Shown: piece by piece, positions 9,620-19,519 of the stretch
Position numbering within the stretch: the stretch's first letter is position 1
Layout: the number at the start of each line of letters is the position of its first letter
Origin: Crocinitomicaceae bacterium
Lineage (GTDB): Bacteria; Bacteroidota; Bacteroidia; Flavobacteriales_D; Crocinitomicaceae
Direction of reading: 5' to 3'
Assembly: GCA_016719925.1 (NCBI GenBank)
Contig: JADJYC010000005.1
Span: 186,001 to 250,000, forward strand
DNA: 64,000 nucleotides
The notes under the pieces: model-generated
The model's database searches: none
Seen by the model: the letters and a program-made list of their open reading frames with translations, nothing else
Told to the model about the DNA's origin: nothing
Position numbers and translations under genes: made by a program

Positions 9620-11512
9620 ATGCGTAAAACGATACTTTTTGCTTCTTTTCTGTTATCTTCTTTTTCATTTTCACAAGGCAATGATTTACTCTGGGCAACC
9701 GGATTTGGCAGTACTGAATTTGATATGGTCAAAGATATTGCTGTTGACAGCGACGGAAACGTAATTTCAGTTGGTCAATTCAGGGGAACCGCTGATTTTG
9801 ATCCCGGCGCAGGAGTCTTCAATTTAACCAGCGCAGGTCTGACAGATTTTTTTGTAATGAAACAGGATTCTGACGGAAACTTGGTGTGGGTGCATGGATT
9901 CGGAGGCACAGACAGTGATGCTGCAAATGGTGTGGATGTAGATAATAATGATAACATTTATATTACCGGCATGTATCGTTTTGAAGTTGATTTTGATCCG
10001 GGACCCGGAGATTATACCATTGGAAACTGGGGAGCAAGCGCTGGTCAGATTTTTCTGCTGAAATTAAATTCAGACGGTGATCTGCAATGGGTAAATTCCA
10101 TGGGAAATACAGTAAACTCCAGTCAGGGATTTTGTATTGCCGTTGAACCAACCACAGGTACTTCTGTCATCTCCGGGGTATTTTACGGAACAGTTGATTT
10201 TGATCCGTCAGCGGGAACAACCAGTCATACAGCAAACACTTCAACCAATTACGATATTTTTCTGGCCACTTATGGCACCGACGGAGGTTATGGCACATCT
10301 TACGGTTTTGGTGGTGATGCAGGTACAAACCGTCCTTATTCACTTTCATTGGATGTGGCAAACAGTATTTTACTTACCGGAACTTTTGGTGGTACAATAG
10401 ATCTTGATCCAACTGCAGGAACACAAAGTGTTACGTCAAATGGAAACGATGATATTTTTATGATGAAATGGTTAGCCGGCGGCGGAACTTTTTTATGGGG
10501 AAAATCTATCGGAGGAATATACAGTGATCTTGGTTCGTCTGTTACTTCTGATTCAAATGAAGACATTTATTTTTCAGGAGCATATTATGATGCTATTGAT
10601 TTAAATCCAAATGCGGGTGTTTCCACTTATACTACCGGAGGTATGTCCACTTATATTATAAAACTTGCATGGGATGGCACTTATATCTGGAGTACAGAAA
10701 TTGATGGCGGATACAGCGGTTCATGGGCTATGGATACAGATGAAAATGATGATCTTTATATTCTTGGCGGATATTCACTGACAACAGATTTTGATCCGGA
10801 TGCCGGAACAGTAAATCATACAAGCACTGATAATTTTGACGACATCTATTTGGTAAAACTGGATCAGGATGGTTTGTATCAGTGGTCAAAATCTTTTGGA
10901 GCAATCAATGATGACAGAGGTAATTCCATTGAAGTAGTTTCTTCCAATGAAATTTTTATTGGCGGATATTATACCAACAACATCGATTTTAATCCAACCG
11001 GTTCACCGGTAGTTGTAAATGCAATTGGAACCGTTGACAACTTTGTTGCAAAATTTGGTACCTGCGGTTTGGATTTGTCTGTTTCACTTTCGGGAGCAAC
11101 ACTGACAGCCAATCAATCAGGTGCATCTTATCAGTGGATGGATTGTAATGCATTTGCTCCGGTTGGTGGTGCAACGTCACAAAGTTTTTCTCCTTCAGCA
11201 GATGGTGATTACGCCGTAATTATTACACAAGGATCGTGCAAAGACACCTCAAACTGTACAACCGTTTCAGGTGTTGGAATAAATGAAATAAATAAAAATT
11301 TCTTTACTGTTTACCCAAATCCCGCCCAAACAAATCTGACCGTTCAGACAACTGAAAATATTCTGTCAATAAATATTTTCAACTCTGCCGGAACATTAGT
11401 TCGCACAGAAAATAAAAATACGTTCTCTGTAGAATCATTGCCTGCCGGAATTTATCTGATGCAGATTCAAACTGAAAACGAAATTCAGCAAAGCAAATTC
11501 ATTAAACAATAA
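9620..11512 (+). CDS. T9SS-exported beta-propeller (SBBP-like) protein
   Basis: A protein of about 630 residues with a signal peptide (RKTILFASFLLSSFSFSQG). Repeated blades such as WATGFGSTEFDMVKDIAVD, DGNVISVGQFRGTADFDPG and DNIYITGMY are typical of SBBP (Ser/Bacteroidetes beta-propeller) repeats. An Ig-like/PKD-type region follows, then a C-terminal type A sorting domain (VYPNPAQTNLTVQT to SKFIKQ) that directs export by the type IX system. The ATG at 9620 gives the signal peptide; a TTG at 9605 is less likely. The last 95 bp of the conserved tail are identical in DNA to the next gene. Confidence 0.85.
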   Translation: MRKTILFASFLLSSFSFSQGNDLLWATGFGSTEFDMVKDIAVDSDGNVISVGQFRGTADFDPGAGVFNLTSAGLTDFFVMKQDSDGNLVWVHGFGGTDSDAANGVDVDNNDNIYITGMYRFEVDFDPGPGDYTIGNWGASAGQIFLLKLNSDGDLQWVNSMGNTVNSSQGFCIAVEPTTGTSVISGVFYGTVDFDPSAGTTSHTANTSTNYDIFLATYGTDGGYGTSYGFGGDAGTNRPYSLSLDVANSILLTGTFGGTIDLDPTAGTQSVTSNGNDDIFMMKWLAGGGTFLWGKSIGGIYSDLGSSVTSDSNEDIYFSGAYYDAIDLNPNAGVSTYTTGGMSTYIIKLAWDGTYIWSTEIDGGYSGSWAMDTDENDDLYILGGYSLTTDFDPDAGTVNHTSTDNFDDIYLVKLDQDGLYQWSKSFGAINDDRGNSIEVVSSNEIFIGGYYTNNIDFNPTGSPVVVNAIGTVDNFVAKFGTCGLDLSVSLSGATLTANQSGASYQWMDCNAFAPVGGATSQSFSPSADGDYAVIITQGSCKDTSNCTTVSGVGINEINKNFFTVYPNPAQTNLTVQTTENILSINIFNSAGTLVRTENKNTFSVESLPAGIYLMQIQTENEIQQSKFIKQ

Positions 11513-11529
11513 CACAAACAAAAACAAAC

Positions 11530-12510
11530 GTGAAAAAAATTCTATCCCTTATCATTTTAGCTGCGAGTGTTCAGCTCTCGTTTTCACAAGACAGCACCGC
11601 AATTTCGGTTGCACCAACAAAATATGGTCAAATTCCAACACCATCCGGATCTAATTTAAGATTAAGCGGAGGAAGCTGGACTATCGAAGCCTGGGTTTTT
11701 GTTCCGGCCAGCCCATTAAATCAACAAATGTTTGTAGTTGAAACTTACGGTTTTTCTGCCACAGGAGGGTTTCTCCTGCGAATAAACAGCGACTTCCATT
11801 TACAGGCATACCAAATTGAAGGTCCATCTTCTTCAGTTGCCGTGAACGGAACAACAAGCGTTAATTTGGGTGAATGGAATCATATTGCAGCGTGCTTTAA
11901 CCATACCAACTCAATGTTGTATTTGTACCTGAATGGCGTTCAGGATGCCAGCGCAGCATGTTCAATTCCTACATCAAATACCAATAATTATTTGAACATT
12001 GGTGCACGGGGTGATGATGCCAATATCTGGCAAACAATTGAAATTGATGAAGTTCGTATTTGGAATGTTGCAAGAAGCCAATCGCAAATAGCAAGCACCA
12101 TGAATTTGTGTTTAGCGGGAGATGAAACCGGCTTAATTGCATACTATAATTTCGAAGGACAAACTACATCAGCAATTGCAGACCAAACCGCTTCAGCAAA
12201 TGACGGAACTATTACAGGATTTGATGCATCTTTACTGGTAGATGGCGTTTATGACTGTATTGGCAATACTCTTGCTATCACTGAGGTTGAAAATAGTGAG
12301 TTCATGATTTATCCAAATCCCGCACAAACAAATCTGACAGTTCAGACAACTGAAAATATCCTGTCGATAAACATTTTTAATTCAACCGGAACATTAGTTC
12401 GCACAGAAAATAAAAATACGTTCTCTGTAGAATCATTGCCTGCCGGAATTTATCTGATGCAGATTCAAACTGAAAACGAAACCGGAAAAGTTCGATTTAT
12501 AAAAGATTAA
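11530..12510 (+). CDS. T9SS-exported LamG-domain protein
   Basis: A 326-residue protein with a GTG start, a signal peptide (KKILSLIILAASVQLSFSQ) and a LamG/concanavalin-like fold (about residues 40-230: WTIEAWVFVPASP, GEWNHIAACFNH, EIDEVRIWNVARSQSQI), often a carbohydrate- or ligand-binding module. A T9SS type A sorting tail (IYPNPAQTNLTVQTTEN) ends it. It is 17 bp downstream of the previous T9SS gene, so they are probably co-transcribed. Positions 12386-12480 are identical to 11388-11482, a sign of recent tail duplication or gene conversion. Confidence 0.85.
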   Translation: MKKILSLIILAASVQLSFSQDSTAISVAPTKYGQIPTPSGSNLRLSGGSWTIEAWVFVPASPLNQQMFVVETYGFSATGGFLLRINSDFHLQAYQIEGPSSSVAVNGTTSVNLGEWNHIAACFNHTNSMLYLYLNGVQDASAACSIPTSNTNNYLNIGARGDDANIWQTIEIDEVRIWNVARSQSQIASTMNLCLAGDETGLIAYYNFEGQTTSAIADQTASANDGTITGFDASLLVDGVYDCIGNTLAITEVENSEFMIYPNPAQTNLTVQTTENILSINIFNSTGTLVRTENKNTFSVESLPAGIYLMQIQTENETGKVRFIKD

Positions 12511-12529
12511 TTACCGTTTAACCCAAATA

Positions 12530-12564
12530 AAAAACTCATCTCAAAAGGATGAGTTTTTATTTTT
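12530..12564 (+). terminator. Rho-independent terminator
   Basis: The stem AAAAACTCATC (12530-12540) pairs with GATGAGTTTTT (12548-12558), with a 7-nt loop followed by ATTTTTG. It closes the T9SS gene pair. As at 8762, the T-tract reads TATTTTTG (12558-12565) and could serve as the -7 box for the next gene. Confidence 0.85.
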
Positions 12565-12614
12565 GTACCAAATCATTTTTATTAAATATCTTTCGGAAAA
12601 TAATTTATCACGCT

Positions 12615-13403
12615 ATGAAAAAACTGATTGTAATCCTTGTACCTGCTTTTATTTTCGCCTGTGGCGGTGAGCAATCATCACCAGCTGAAACATCACCAGA
12701 AACAGTTCAGAAAGAAGACAGTATTGTCAGAGAACCTGATCTGATTGTCAGCAGTGAATTACCGGCAAAAAACGGATTTTCAATTCTGGCAGATGAAGAA
12801 GAATACACCATCAGTGAAGCACTTTCAAGCATCAATTCAGAGTATAACACCGGACAGAAATTATCCATTGTAAAAACAGAAGATGAAGAATTATTGCTGC
12901 TTATTGCGTATAACAATTCAGAAGACACCGAGACATGGAGATTAGGTATTGACGCTGTATATGGCGGTTTGACTTCAGTGCGCATGGAATACGCTGACAT
13001 AAATAAAGATGATTTAAAAGATGAACTGGTGATCTGGTGGGAACAATATGAAGGCAATAACGGCATGCAATCAGGTTATGAATCAGAAAAAAAGGGACTG
13101 ATTATTATTGATGTAATGAACAGAAATGAAATGCTGAATTTTATTTACAGCAGTCATTACGCATCTTATTCTGCCGGAGCTGATGCAGATGTTACTGATC
13201 CGGATTATCACGCAAAAATGGCAGATGACAGTGACTGGGATATTTGTTCATACAGTCACACTGTTACGCTGGTAAACAATGAAATTCAGATTTCAGAATA
13301 TTATAAAGAATCTGAAGGAACGGGTGAATGTGTTTTGCAGCAATATACTGACGGAACCTACGTGTTCAATGTGGGTGAAGAAAAATTCAGGCTGAAACAA
13401 TAA
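12615..13403 (+). CDS. Lipoprotein, unknown function
   Basis: A protein of about 262 residues. The N-terminus KKLIVILVPAFIFACGGEQ is a lipoprotein signal with the lipobox Cys at FIFA-C, so it is anchored in a membrane. The mature part is acidic, starts with a Ser/Glu/Thr-rich linker and has no motif that I recognise. The frame extends 22 codons upstream, but the ATG at 12615 directly precedes the signal sequence. It stands alone after a terminator. Confidence 0.75.
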   Translation: MKKLIVILVPAFIFACGGEQSSPAETSPETVQKEDSIVREPDLIVSSELPAKNGFSILADEEEYTISEALSSINSEYNTGQKLSIVKTEDEELLLLIAYNNSEDTETWRLGIDAVYGGLTSVRMEYADINKDDLKDELVIWWEQYEGNNGMQSGYESEKKGLIIIDVMNRNEMLNFIYSSHYASYSAGADADVTDPDYHAKMADDSDWDICSYSHTVTLVNNEIQISEYYKESEGTGECVLQQYTDGTYVFNVGEEKFRLKQ

Positions 13404-13504
13404 TACCCGGCAACAATTAACCGGTTTTAACGTTTAAACATCAGAATAAACAGCTGTCGTGTAACATTTTGCACAGCCGGATTGTTTTACTGTTAAACCG
13501 GAAA

Positions 13505-14464
13505 ATGAAAACTGTCTTTTCCATAGCGTTTTTAAGTTTGATTTTTTCTTCTGTTCAGGCGGCTGTCATTCCTGAACATCTGATCCTTCATGCTGATTCA
13601 GTTTCCCGTGAAATTGAAGTGAGCCACCGTAAACTCAGCCAGTATCTTGTATCCGCAGCAAAATCAGAGGAAGAAAAAGTATTGATTTTTTCATACTGGA
13701 TTGCAAAAAATATCCGTTACAATTTACATGAAGCAAAAAAACAACACCGCACCAATAAAACTGCGTGTGAAGTTTTGAGTAATAAAAAAGCGGTATGTGA
13801 AGGTTACTCCATTTTATTTCATCAGTTCTGCCAAAATTCAGGTATTGAAGCATACACCGTTTACGGGCATGGTTTGGGAAGTTTTATCAAACGTACATTC
13901 AGTTTTGCTCACCTTCGCCATGCATGGAATGTGGTTTATGTCAGTAATCAATGGAAAGTAGTGGATGTGACCTGGGCTTCATCTGAAATTAAACACGGAG
14001 AATTCAAAGAAAAAAATGAACTGAAATGGATTTTTACAGATGCAGAAGAATTTGCAAAAACACATTATCCCAATGACCCGCGCTGGCAGCTTTTGAAAAA
14101 TCCAAGATCATCTAAAGAATTCTGGAGCAAATCAGAAACTGTTTCTGAAAAAAATTATCCTATGGAAGATTCACTGCATGTTTTATTGGAACGACCAAGA
14201 TATCTCAACGAAGTTTATACTTGTACAGGTGCATTTGATGAACAAAATGACGCACATATTTATATCAAAAATCTGATTCATCTGGGCTGGAAATATGTTG
14301 GCGGTACATACAATGCTGAAAAAGTAAATCAGGGAATTGAAATATTTCAGTTTGCACAAAAAGAGCTGGAAAGACTAAGTCCGGTACTGGATAATATCCT
14401 TTACCAACCCAATATCCGACAAGGGTTGAACACTGCCGGCAAACGTATTGAATCAGAAAAATAA
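13505..14464 (+). CDS. Transglutaminase-like (cysteine protease fold) exported protein
   Basis: A protein of about 320 residues with a signal peptide (MKTVFSIAFLSLIFSSVQA). The transglutaminase-like core contains the catalytic triad in the usual order: Cys in KAVCEGYSILF, His in LRHAWNVVY, Asp in WKVVDVTWA. Proteins of this type in Bacteroidota act as periplasmic peptidases or structural domains; the substrate is unknown. The ATG at 13505 is preferred over the upstream start at 13469 because it begins the signal peptide. Confidence 0.85.
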   Translation: MKTVFSIAFLSLIFSSVQAAVIPEHLILHADSVSREIEVSHRKLSQYLVSAAKSEEEKVLIFSYWIAKNIRYNLHEAKKQHRTNKTACEVLSNKKAVCEGYSILFHQFCQNSGIEAYTVYGHGLGSFIKRTFSFAHLRHAWNVVYVSNQWKVVDVTWASSEIKHGEFKEKNELKWIFTDAEEFAKTHYPNDPRWQLLKNPRSSKEFWSKSETVSEKNYPMEDSLHVLLERPRYLNEVYTCTGAFDEQNDAHIYIKNLIHLGWKYVGGTYNAEKVNQGIEIFQFAQKELERLSPVLDNILYQPNIRQGLNTAGKRIESEK

Positions 14465-14559
14465 ATACTGAAATCTGATTAAAATCATTCGGTTTTTTTT
14501 GATTTCACCGCCGATAATTCAGATGAATTCATCACCTTTATAGTACAAAACAATATGCT

Positions 14560-14964
14560 ATGAAAGTTACCGCTGATACCATGAATCACTTTTACCAGAA
14601 TCTGGGAAAATTATTTTTTGCCATTGCCGCAGCAGATAAAAAAGTTACGGAAGAAGAAGTAACTGCATTAAAAAAACACGTGAAAGAAAACTGGCTGGAT
14701 CTGGAAGACAGTACAGATTATTTTGGATCTGACGCCGCACACCAGATTGAAATTGTTTTTGATTATCTGGTTGATGAAATGCCGGATGCTGAAGATTGTT
14801 ACCGTGACTTTGCCGACTTCAGAAAAAAACACGATTCCATTTTCAAACAGGAAGTAAAAGACATGATCTGGAAAACGGCAGATTCTATTGCGTCATCTTT
14901 CAACGGAAAAAACAAATCAGAATTGGTATTACTAAGCAGACTGGCGCAGTTGCTGGGGAGATAG
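14560..14964 (+). CDS. TerB-like helical cytoplasmic protein
   Basis: A 134-residue, all-helical, acidic protein without signal peptide. The segment FAIAAADKKVTEEEVTALKK followed by a second helical repeat resembles the TerB/DjlA-type metal-binding helical bundle, but the match is only by eye. No partner gene is adjacent. Confidence 0.55.
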   Translation: MKVTADTMNHFYQNLGKLFFAIAAADKKVTEEEVTALKKHVKENWLDLEDSTDYFGSDAAHQIEIVFDYLVDEMPDAEDCYRDFADFRKKHDSIFKQEVKDMIWKTADSIASSFNGKNKSELVLLSRLAQLLGR

Positions 14965-14993
14965 AAGTTAAATAGTAGGAAAATTCAGAAATT

Positions 14994-15025
14994 ACACGTA
15001 TATTTGTATATCAAATAACACGTAT
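14994..15025 (+). promoter_or_regulatory. Promoter and candidate operator of the toxin-antitoxin pair
   Basis: The -7 box TATATTTG (14999-15006) fits the Bacteroidota TAnnTTTG pattern. It lies between two copies of ACACGTAT (14994-15001 and 15018-15025), just before the ATG at 15027. Repeats flanking the promoter are the usual place for an antitoxin to repress its own operon. Confidence 0.55.
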
Positions 15026-15026
15026 C

Positions 15027-15275
15027 ATGACAACCAAGCTGACATTAACTGTTGAAAAGGACATTATAGAATTAGCGAAATCCTATGCAAGTAAAAAAGG
15101 GCGAAGTCTTTCTGATTTAATCGAGAACTACCTGAAAACTCTTGTGCAAAATGACGGTGATAAAAATGACATTTCACCAAACGTTAAAAAACTTCTTGGC
15201 TCTGTGAAAGCTCCAAAAAACTTTGATTATAAGAAAGAGTTAGCGAATTCTTTAAACAAAAAGTATTCTAAGTGA
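15027..15275 (+). CDS. VapB-like antitoxin (DUF6364 type)
   Basis: An 82-residue protein. The N-terminus TTKLTLTVEKDIIELAKSYA and GRSLSDLIENYL form a ribbon-helix-helix DNA-binding motif typical of DUF6364 antitoxins; the C-terminal part should wrap the toxin. It overlaps the toxin gene by 4 bp (GTGA), the classic coupled arrangement. Autoregulation through the ACACGTAT repeats upstream is likely. Confidence 0.8.
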   Translation: MTTKLTLTVEKDIIELAKSYASKKGRSLSDLIENYLKTLVQNDGDKNDISPNVKKLLGSVKAPKNFDYKKELANSLNKKYSK

Positions 15276-15700
15276 AACATTTCTTGCTTGACACAAATAT
15301 TGTCATTGACTTCTTGACGGATCGCAGGCCTTATTCCCTTGTTGCAGCCAAATTATTTGACTACTCAGAGAAAGGTAAGGTGAAACTTCATTTAACTGCT
15401 GTCTCGTATAATAACACGTACTACATTATCAAAAAACTGACATCACACAAGGAAACAATTCGCATTTTAAAAGAGTTAGAAAGCATTACAAATACAATTG
15501 CCACAACTCATGAAGTGATAAAAAAAGCATTAGATTCTGAGTTCAGGGACTTTGAAGATGCAATTCAATATTATACTGCAAAGACAGAAAAAAAATTAGA
15601 TTGCATTGTTACACGAAATATCTCAGATTTCAAACTAAGCAAAATTTCCGTATTGACTCCGGAAGAAGCCGTTGGACTTATAGCGAGTACCAGCCGGTAA
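15272..15700 (+). CDS. PIN-domain toxin (VapC-like)
   Basis: A 142-residue PIN-fold ribonuclease. The N-terminus KHFLLDTNIVIDFLTDR carries the first catalytic Asp (D7); further acidic residues lie in RDFEDAIQY (about 93-96) and in LDCIVTRNISDFK (about 110-119). Such toxins cleave tRNA or rRNA when freed from the antitoxin. The start is a GTG overlapping the antitoxin stop. Confidence 0.85.
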   Translation: MKHFLLDTNIVIDFLTDRRPYSLVAAKLFDYSEKGKVKLHLTAVSYNNTYYIIKKLTSHKETIRILKELESITNTIATTHEVIKKALDSEFRDFEDAIQYYTAKTEKKLDCIVTRNISDFKLSKISVLTPEEAVGLIASTSR

Positions 15701-15739
15701 AGGCACCAAAATTTACACAACAAAAAAACTATTAATCGT

Positions 15740-16204
15740 ATGATTTTTTCTAAATCAGGTTTAACAACAAGTTTATTTTTAATGCTTATCCTGACTATTC
15801 TGTCATGCAAAAAAAATGTAGACGGCTGCACAGATTCAGCCGCTGACAATTATAACACAGAAGCCAACACTGATGACGGAACCTGTAATTTTCACGGGAA
15901 TCTGAATGCCTGGTATGACAATACAACCCGTGACAGTTTACTTGCCAATAATGTTGCATCAGTAACGGTTTATATTGACGGAGAAGTATTCACCAACATT
16001 TACCCGGCTTCTGTATTATGGTCTGCTGAACCTGAATGCAGCACTTCATCCATTGGTAACTGGGTAACCATGCAGGGAGTAAAAAGCAAATCATTTTCAT
16101 TGCAGGTAAAAGCATTTGACAGTTCAAATGCAGAAATTAAACAATGGAGTGAAACGCTGAACATCACAAGCGGAACCTGTCAGCTCTATAAAATTATCTG
16201 GTGA
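15740..16204 (+). CDS. Lipoprotein, unknown function
   Basis: A 154-residue protein with lipobox ILTILSC. Right after the Cys comes a DGCTDSAADNYNTEANTDDG module, a Cys-flanked Asn/Asp-rich repeat frequent in exported Bacteroidota proteins. The rest is beta-rich with no recognised domain. The last third of the gene is part of a duplicated block whose second copy lies at 19279 (see repeats). Confidence 0.7.
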   Translation: MIFSKSGLTTSLFLMLILTILSCKKNVDGCTDSAADNYNTEANTDDGTCNFHGNLNAWYDNTTRDSLLANNVASVTVYIDGEVFTNIYPASVLWSAEPECSTSSIGNWVTMQGVKSKSFSLQVKAFDSSNAEIKQWSETLNITSGTCQLYKIIW

Positions 16205-16685
16205 TTTTTTAGTTTCTGAATTGCCAAAAGTATAAGGTACATTTCTGAAGTTTTGTGAATTGATTTCAGGCAACTGCAAAAAAATCAAAATATTTTCTAT
16301 TTTTGATTTCAAATTTAATTTGAGAGAGCTATGGAGCAGATGCGCGCAGAAGAAATTCTGTATAAAGGAAAACCTGTCATTGGTATTTATTTTCCTTACA
16401 ACAATCAGTTAATTCAGAGAATAAAAAAAATTGAAGGAGTTCGTTGGAGTTCTTCTCAACGCGGGTGGATTGTTGACAGCCAAGAAATAAATTTTCAGAA
16501 ATTGCTCAGTGAATTTCCGGCGCTTGAAATTAAACGAATGTGCCGTAGTAAAATCCTGTATATCTACGACTGAGTGATGAAAAAATCCATGCAGTTGAGA
16601 GGTTTGAAAGATACCTGCAATCTAAAAGATATGCAACCGCAACAGTGAAAACATATACTGATTGTGTGCGCGCTTTTCTTGCACA
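16059..16685 (+). repeat. Duplicated block, copy 1 (lipoprotein 3' end plus recombinase 5' end)
   Basis: From about 16059 the sequence is closely similar to 19279-19918, offset about 3.22 kb. The block covers the end of the 15740-16204 lipoprotein gene, the intergenic region and the first third of the recombinase gene. Copy 1 is truncated in the recombinase after LAH. Confidence 0.9.
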
Positions 16686-16695
16686 CAATAAATGA
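16331..16695 (+). pseudogene. Truncated copy of the tyrosine recombinase (N-terminal third)
   Basis: The sequence matches residues 1-119 of the intact recombinase at 19553-20635, starting with the same MEQMRAEEILYKGKPVIG. One missing T near 16553 shifts the frame (restoring it gives KIPVYLRLSDEK), and homology stops abruptly at 16685, replaced by a TGA at 16693-16695. The catalytic domain is absent, so it cannot recombine DNA. Confidence 0.9.
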
Positions 16696-16792
16696 ATTTG
16701 AAAAAATAATGAACCTTAGAAATGTCGCTTAACTTTATGGCCGGTTTTTTGTTGGAAGTTCACTATATTTGGTTTATACAAATAATGCAATT

Positions 16793-19174
16793 ATGAAAAA
16801 AGCACTTTCTTTAATTATTGTACTAATAAGTACATTTAATTTAAATGCTACTATATGGTATGTTGATTTAAATGCATCAGGAGCCAATGATGGAAGCAGC
16901 TGGACAGATGCTTTTATAGATTTACAAGATGCTATTGCCATTTCAAGTTTTGGTGATGATATTTGGGTTGCACAAGGCATTTATTATACAACTTCAAGTA
17001 CATCACAAACAATCTATTTTAATATAAAAAATGGAACTAAAGTTTATGGTGGATTTGCAGGTTTTGAAACCGCGTTAAATCAAAGAGACTTTCAAAATAA
17101 CGTAACTACGTTAAGTGCACAAATTGGCACTGGATCAACATCTGATAATAGTTTACATGTAGTTTATTTTAATAATGTCGCAAACCAGACAAGGCTAGAT
17201 GGATTCACTTTAACAGGGGCATACAACGACGGTACTTTTTCTTACGGCGGTGGAGCAAGAATTATAGATTCCAGCCCCACAATTGCGAATTGCATTTTTC
17301 TTGGGAACTATGCAGCAGAAGGTGGTGGCGGATTAAATCATTCAGGTTCCGGAATTTTAAATCTTGAAAATTGTGTCTTTGATGGGAATGTTGGAGATAC
17401 TTATGGCGGTGGGGCTTTACGCTTGTATGACGCAACTGTGAATATTTCAGATTGCTACTTTAAATCAAATCAAAGTGACACCTATGGCGGTGCAATTTTT
17501 ATTTATGATGCTATCGTGAATATTTCGAATAGTGTTTTTGCAGGAAATATTTCACAAACTTCCGGAAGTGCTATACGTGTTGGTGATATAGGAACATTAA
17601 ATGTAAGTAATAGCCTTTTTGTAGGAAATTTTACAAATACTACGTCGGTTATTACAGCTTCAACTTTTTCAAACACAAGCGCACATACAATAAAAAACTG
17701 CACCATAGCTCATAATAAACAAAATAATAGTGGCGGATCATCTACAGCTTCAGCAGTTGCACTAAACGATGAAGCAACAATAACAAATTCAATAATTTAT
17801 GGTAATTTAAGTACCATTCAGGTACTGGGAACCGGCTTAACTTTTAATTACAGCATTACTCAGGACGTTCCGCTAAATGCAACAGGTAGCAACATTCTTT
17901 ATGTTGATCCTCAATTCATTTTGCCGGGGGATGCCAATACCGCTCCGTTCGACACTACAGGATTAGACTATCAATTAGAGCTTCTTTCGCCGGGTATTGA
18001 TGCAGGATATAATGTAAATGTTTCGGGCACAAATGATCTTGCAGGAAACACACGTATTTTAAACGGTACTGTAGACCTAGGTGCGTATGAAAAATCTTTT
18101 TGTAATTCGCCTGTGTTAATTGACGCTGATCCATCATTAACTATTTGTAGCGGTTCTCCGGTTACTTTGACAATTATTGGTGGAGTTCAATACCAATGGT
18201 CTAATGGTAGCACAAATTCAGCAATAACTGTTAGTTCAGCTGGAAATTATTCTGTAGTTTTTGAAGATACCGCAGGATGTTTAGGAAATTTACAAGCAAC
18301 TGTTGTCAGTTCTGTAAATCCAGCCCCAACATTAACTTATGCCGCAGGTAGTTTAACTACGGGATCATTTTCGTCCTATCAGTGGTATTTAAATGGAAAT
18401 CCTGTTTCGGGTGCAAATTCTTCTTCTCACAATCCGGGACTTAATTATGGAACTTATACTGTTGAAGTGACTAACTCATCAGGTTGTACCGGCTCAGAAG
18501 ATTACTGTTTTTCTCCCGTTTCATTTTCAGCAGGTGGACCTACTACTTTTTGTGCTGGAGATATGGTGACATTGTCTGTTGCAAATGGTGATTCTTTCTT
18601 GTGGTCTAATTCATCTACTAATTCATCAATTGTTGTAACAACCTCAGGGAATTATTCTGTAACAGCTTACAGTCTTATTGCGAATTGCTCAGTTAATTTT
18701 CAGCAATCAGTAACAGTTAATTCAAATCCAACACCAACTGTAAGTTACAATTCCGGCTTATTCGAAACTCAAACCTATAGTTCTTATCAATGGTACTTTA
18801 ATGGAAATCCAATCTCTGGTGCTACGTTTATTACTTTAATTCCTACTCAAGGTACAGGACAATATTATGTTGTTGTGACCGATGCAAATGGATGTAATGG
18901 AACGTCCAATGCATTTAATTATTTTGTTGGTATAGATGAATTTAGTTTAGAATCTTTTTCAATTTATCCAAATCCTGTTAATGAATATATTGATTTAAGT
19001 TTTTCAGGAATTGTGTTTGAATCAGCTGAAATATTCAATGCTAGTGGACAATTAATTTTATTAGTAAAACCAAATGACTTTCAACTTGAAGTTTCAGAAT
19101 TAAATTCAGGTATTTATTTATTGGTATTGAAAACTGAAAATCAAATTTACTCTACCAAATTTCTAAAAAATTAA
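16793..19174 (+). CDS. T9SS-exported beta-helix surface protein
   Basis: About 793 residues: signal peptide (KKALSLIIVLISTFNLNA), then WYVDLNASGANDGSSWTDAF, the standard start of Bacteroidota right-handed beta-helix/choice-of-anchor proteins. About 300 residues of parallel beta-helix rungs follow (ISDCYFKSNQSDTYGGAIF, ISNSVFAGN), then two or three Ig-like repeats (YQWSNGSTNSAITV, YQWYLNGNPVSGA) and a T9SS type A tail (IYPNPVNEYIDLSF to TKFLKN). Probably a surface adhesin or glycan-interacting protein. It lies exactly between the two copies of a duplicated block. A -7 box TATATTTG is at 16764-16771. Confidence 0.85.
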   Translation: MKKALSLIIVLISTFNLNATIWYVDLNASGANDGSSWTDAFIDLQDAIAISSFGDDIWVAQGIYYTTSSTSQTIYFNIKNGTKVYGGFAGFETALNQRDFQNNVTTLSAQIGTGSTSDNSLHVVYFNNVANQTRLDGFTLTGAYNDGTFSYGGGARIIDSSPTIANCIFLGNYAAEGGGGLNHSGSGILNLENCVFDGNVGDTYGGGALRLYDATVNISDCYFKSNQSDTYGGAIFIYDAIVNISNSVFAGNISQTSGSAIRVGDIGTLNVSNSLFVGNFTNTTSVITASTFSNTSAHTIKNCTIAHNKQNNSGGSSTASAVALNDEATITNSIIYGNLSTIQVLGTGLTFNYSITQDVPLNATGSNILYVDPQFILPGDANTAPFDTTGLDYQLELLSPGIDAGYNVNVSGTNDLAGNTRILNGTVDLGAYEKSFCNSPVLIDADPSLTICSGSPVTLTIIGGVQYQWSNGSTNSAITVSSAGNYSVVFEDTAGCLGNLQATVVSSVNPAPTLTYAAGSLTTGSFSSYQWYLNGNPVSGANSSSHNPGLNYGTYTVEVTNSSGCTGSEDYCFSPVSFSAGGPTTFCAGDMVTLSVANGDSFLWSNSSTNSSIVVTTSGNYSVTAYSLIANCSVNFQQSVTVNSNPTPTVSYNSGLFETQTYSSYQWYFNGNPISGATFITLIPTQGTGQYYVVVTDANGCNGTSNAFNYFVGIDEFSLESFSIYPNPVNEYIDLSFSGIVFESAEIFNASGQLILLVKPNDFQLEVSELNSGIYLLVLKTENQIYSTKFLKN

Positions 19175-19278
19175 ACCCACATTCAGTTATTTTTTCATTG
19201 CAAAAGAAAAACGTACACCAACAATTTAATTGCAGTGAGATTTTCGGAGAAAATCAATTGGGATTGACTATTGTACAA

Positions 19279-19424
19279 ACTGGGTAACCATGCAGGGAGT
19301 AAAAAGCAAATCATTTTCTTTGCTAATTAAAGCACTTGACAGTTCAAATGCAGAAATTAAACAATGGAATGAGACAATTAACATCACAAGCGGAACCTGT
19401 CAGCTGTATAAAATAATCTGGTGA
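19279..19424 (+). pseudogene. Lipoprotein gene 3' fragment
   Basis: It encodes the last ~48 residues of the 15740-16204 lipoprotein (NWVTMQGVKSKSFS to CQLYKIIW) with a few substitutions and no start region. It is a remnant from the block duplication. Positions 19175-19278 hold nothing recognisable. Confidence 0.85.
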
Positions 19425-19519
19425 TTTTTCTTATCCCAGAAATGTTCAAAGAGTAAAAATTGAAGACTGAGAATTTTTGAATTGAATTTAAGGTCCTGCA
19501 TCCAATTCAATTTTTTTTC

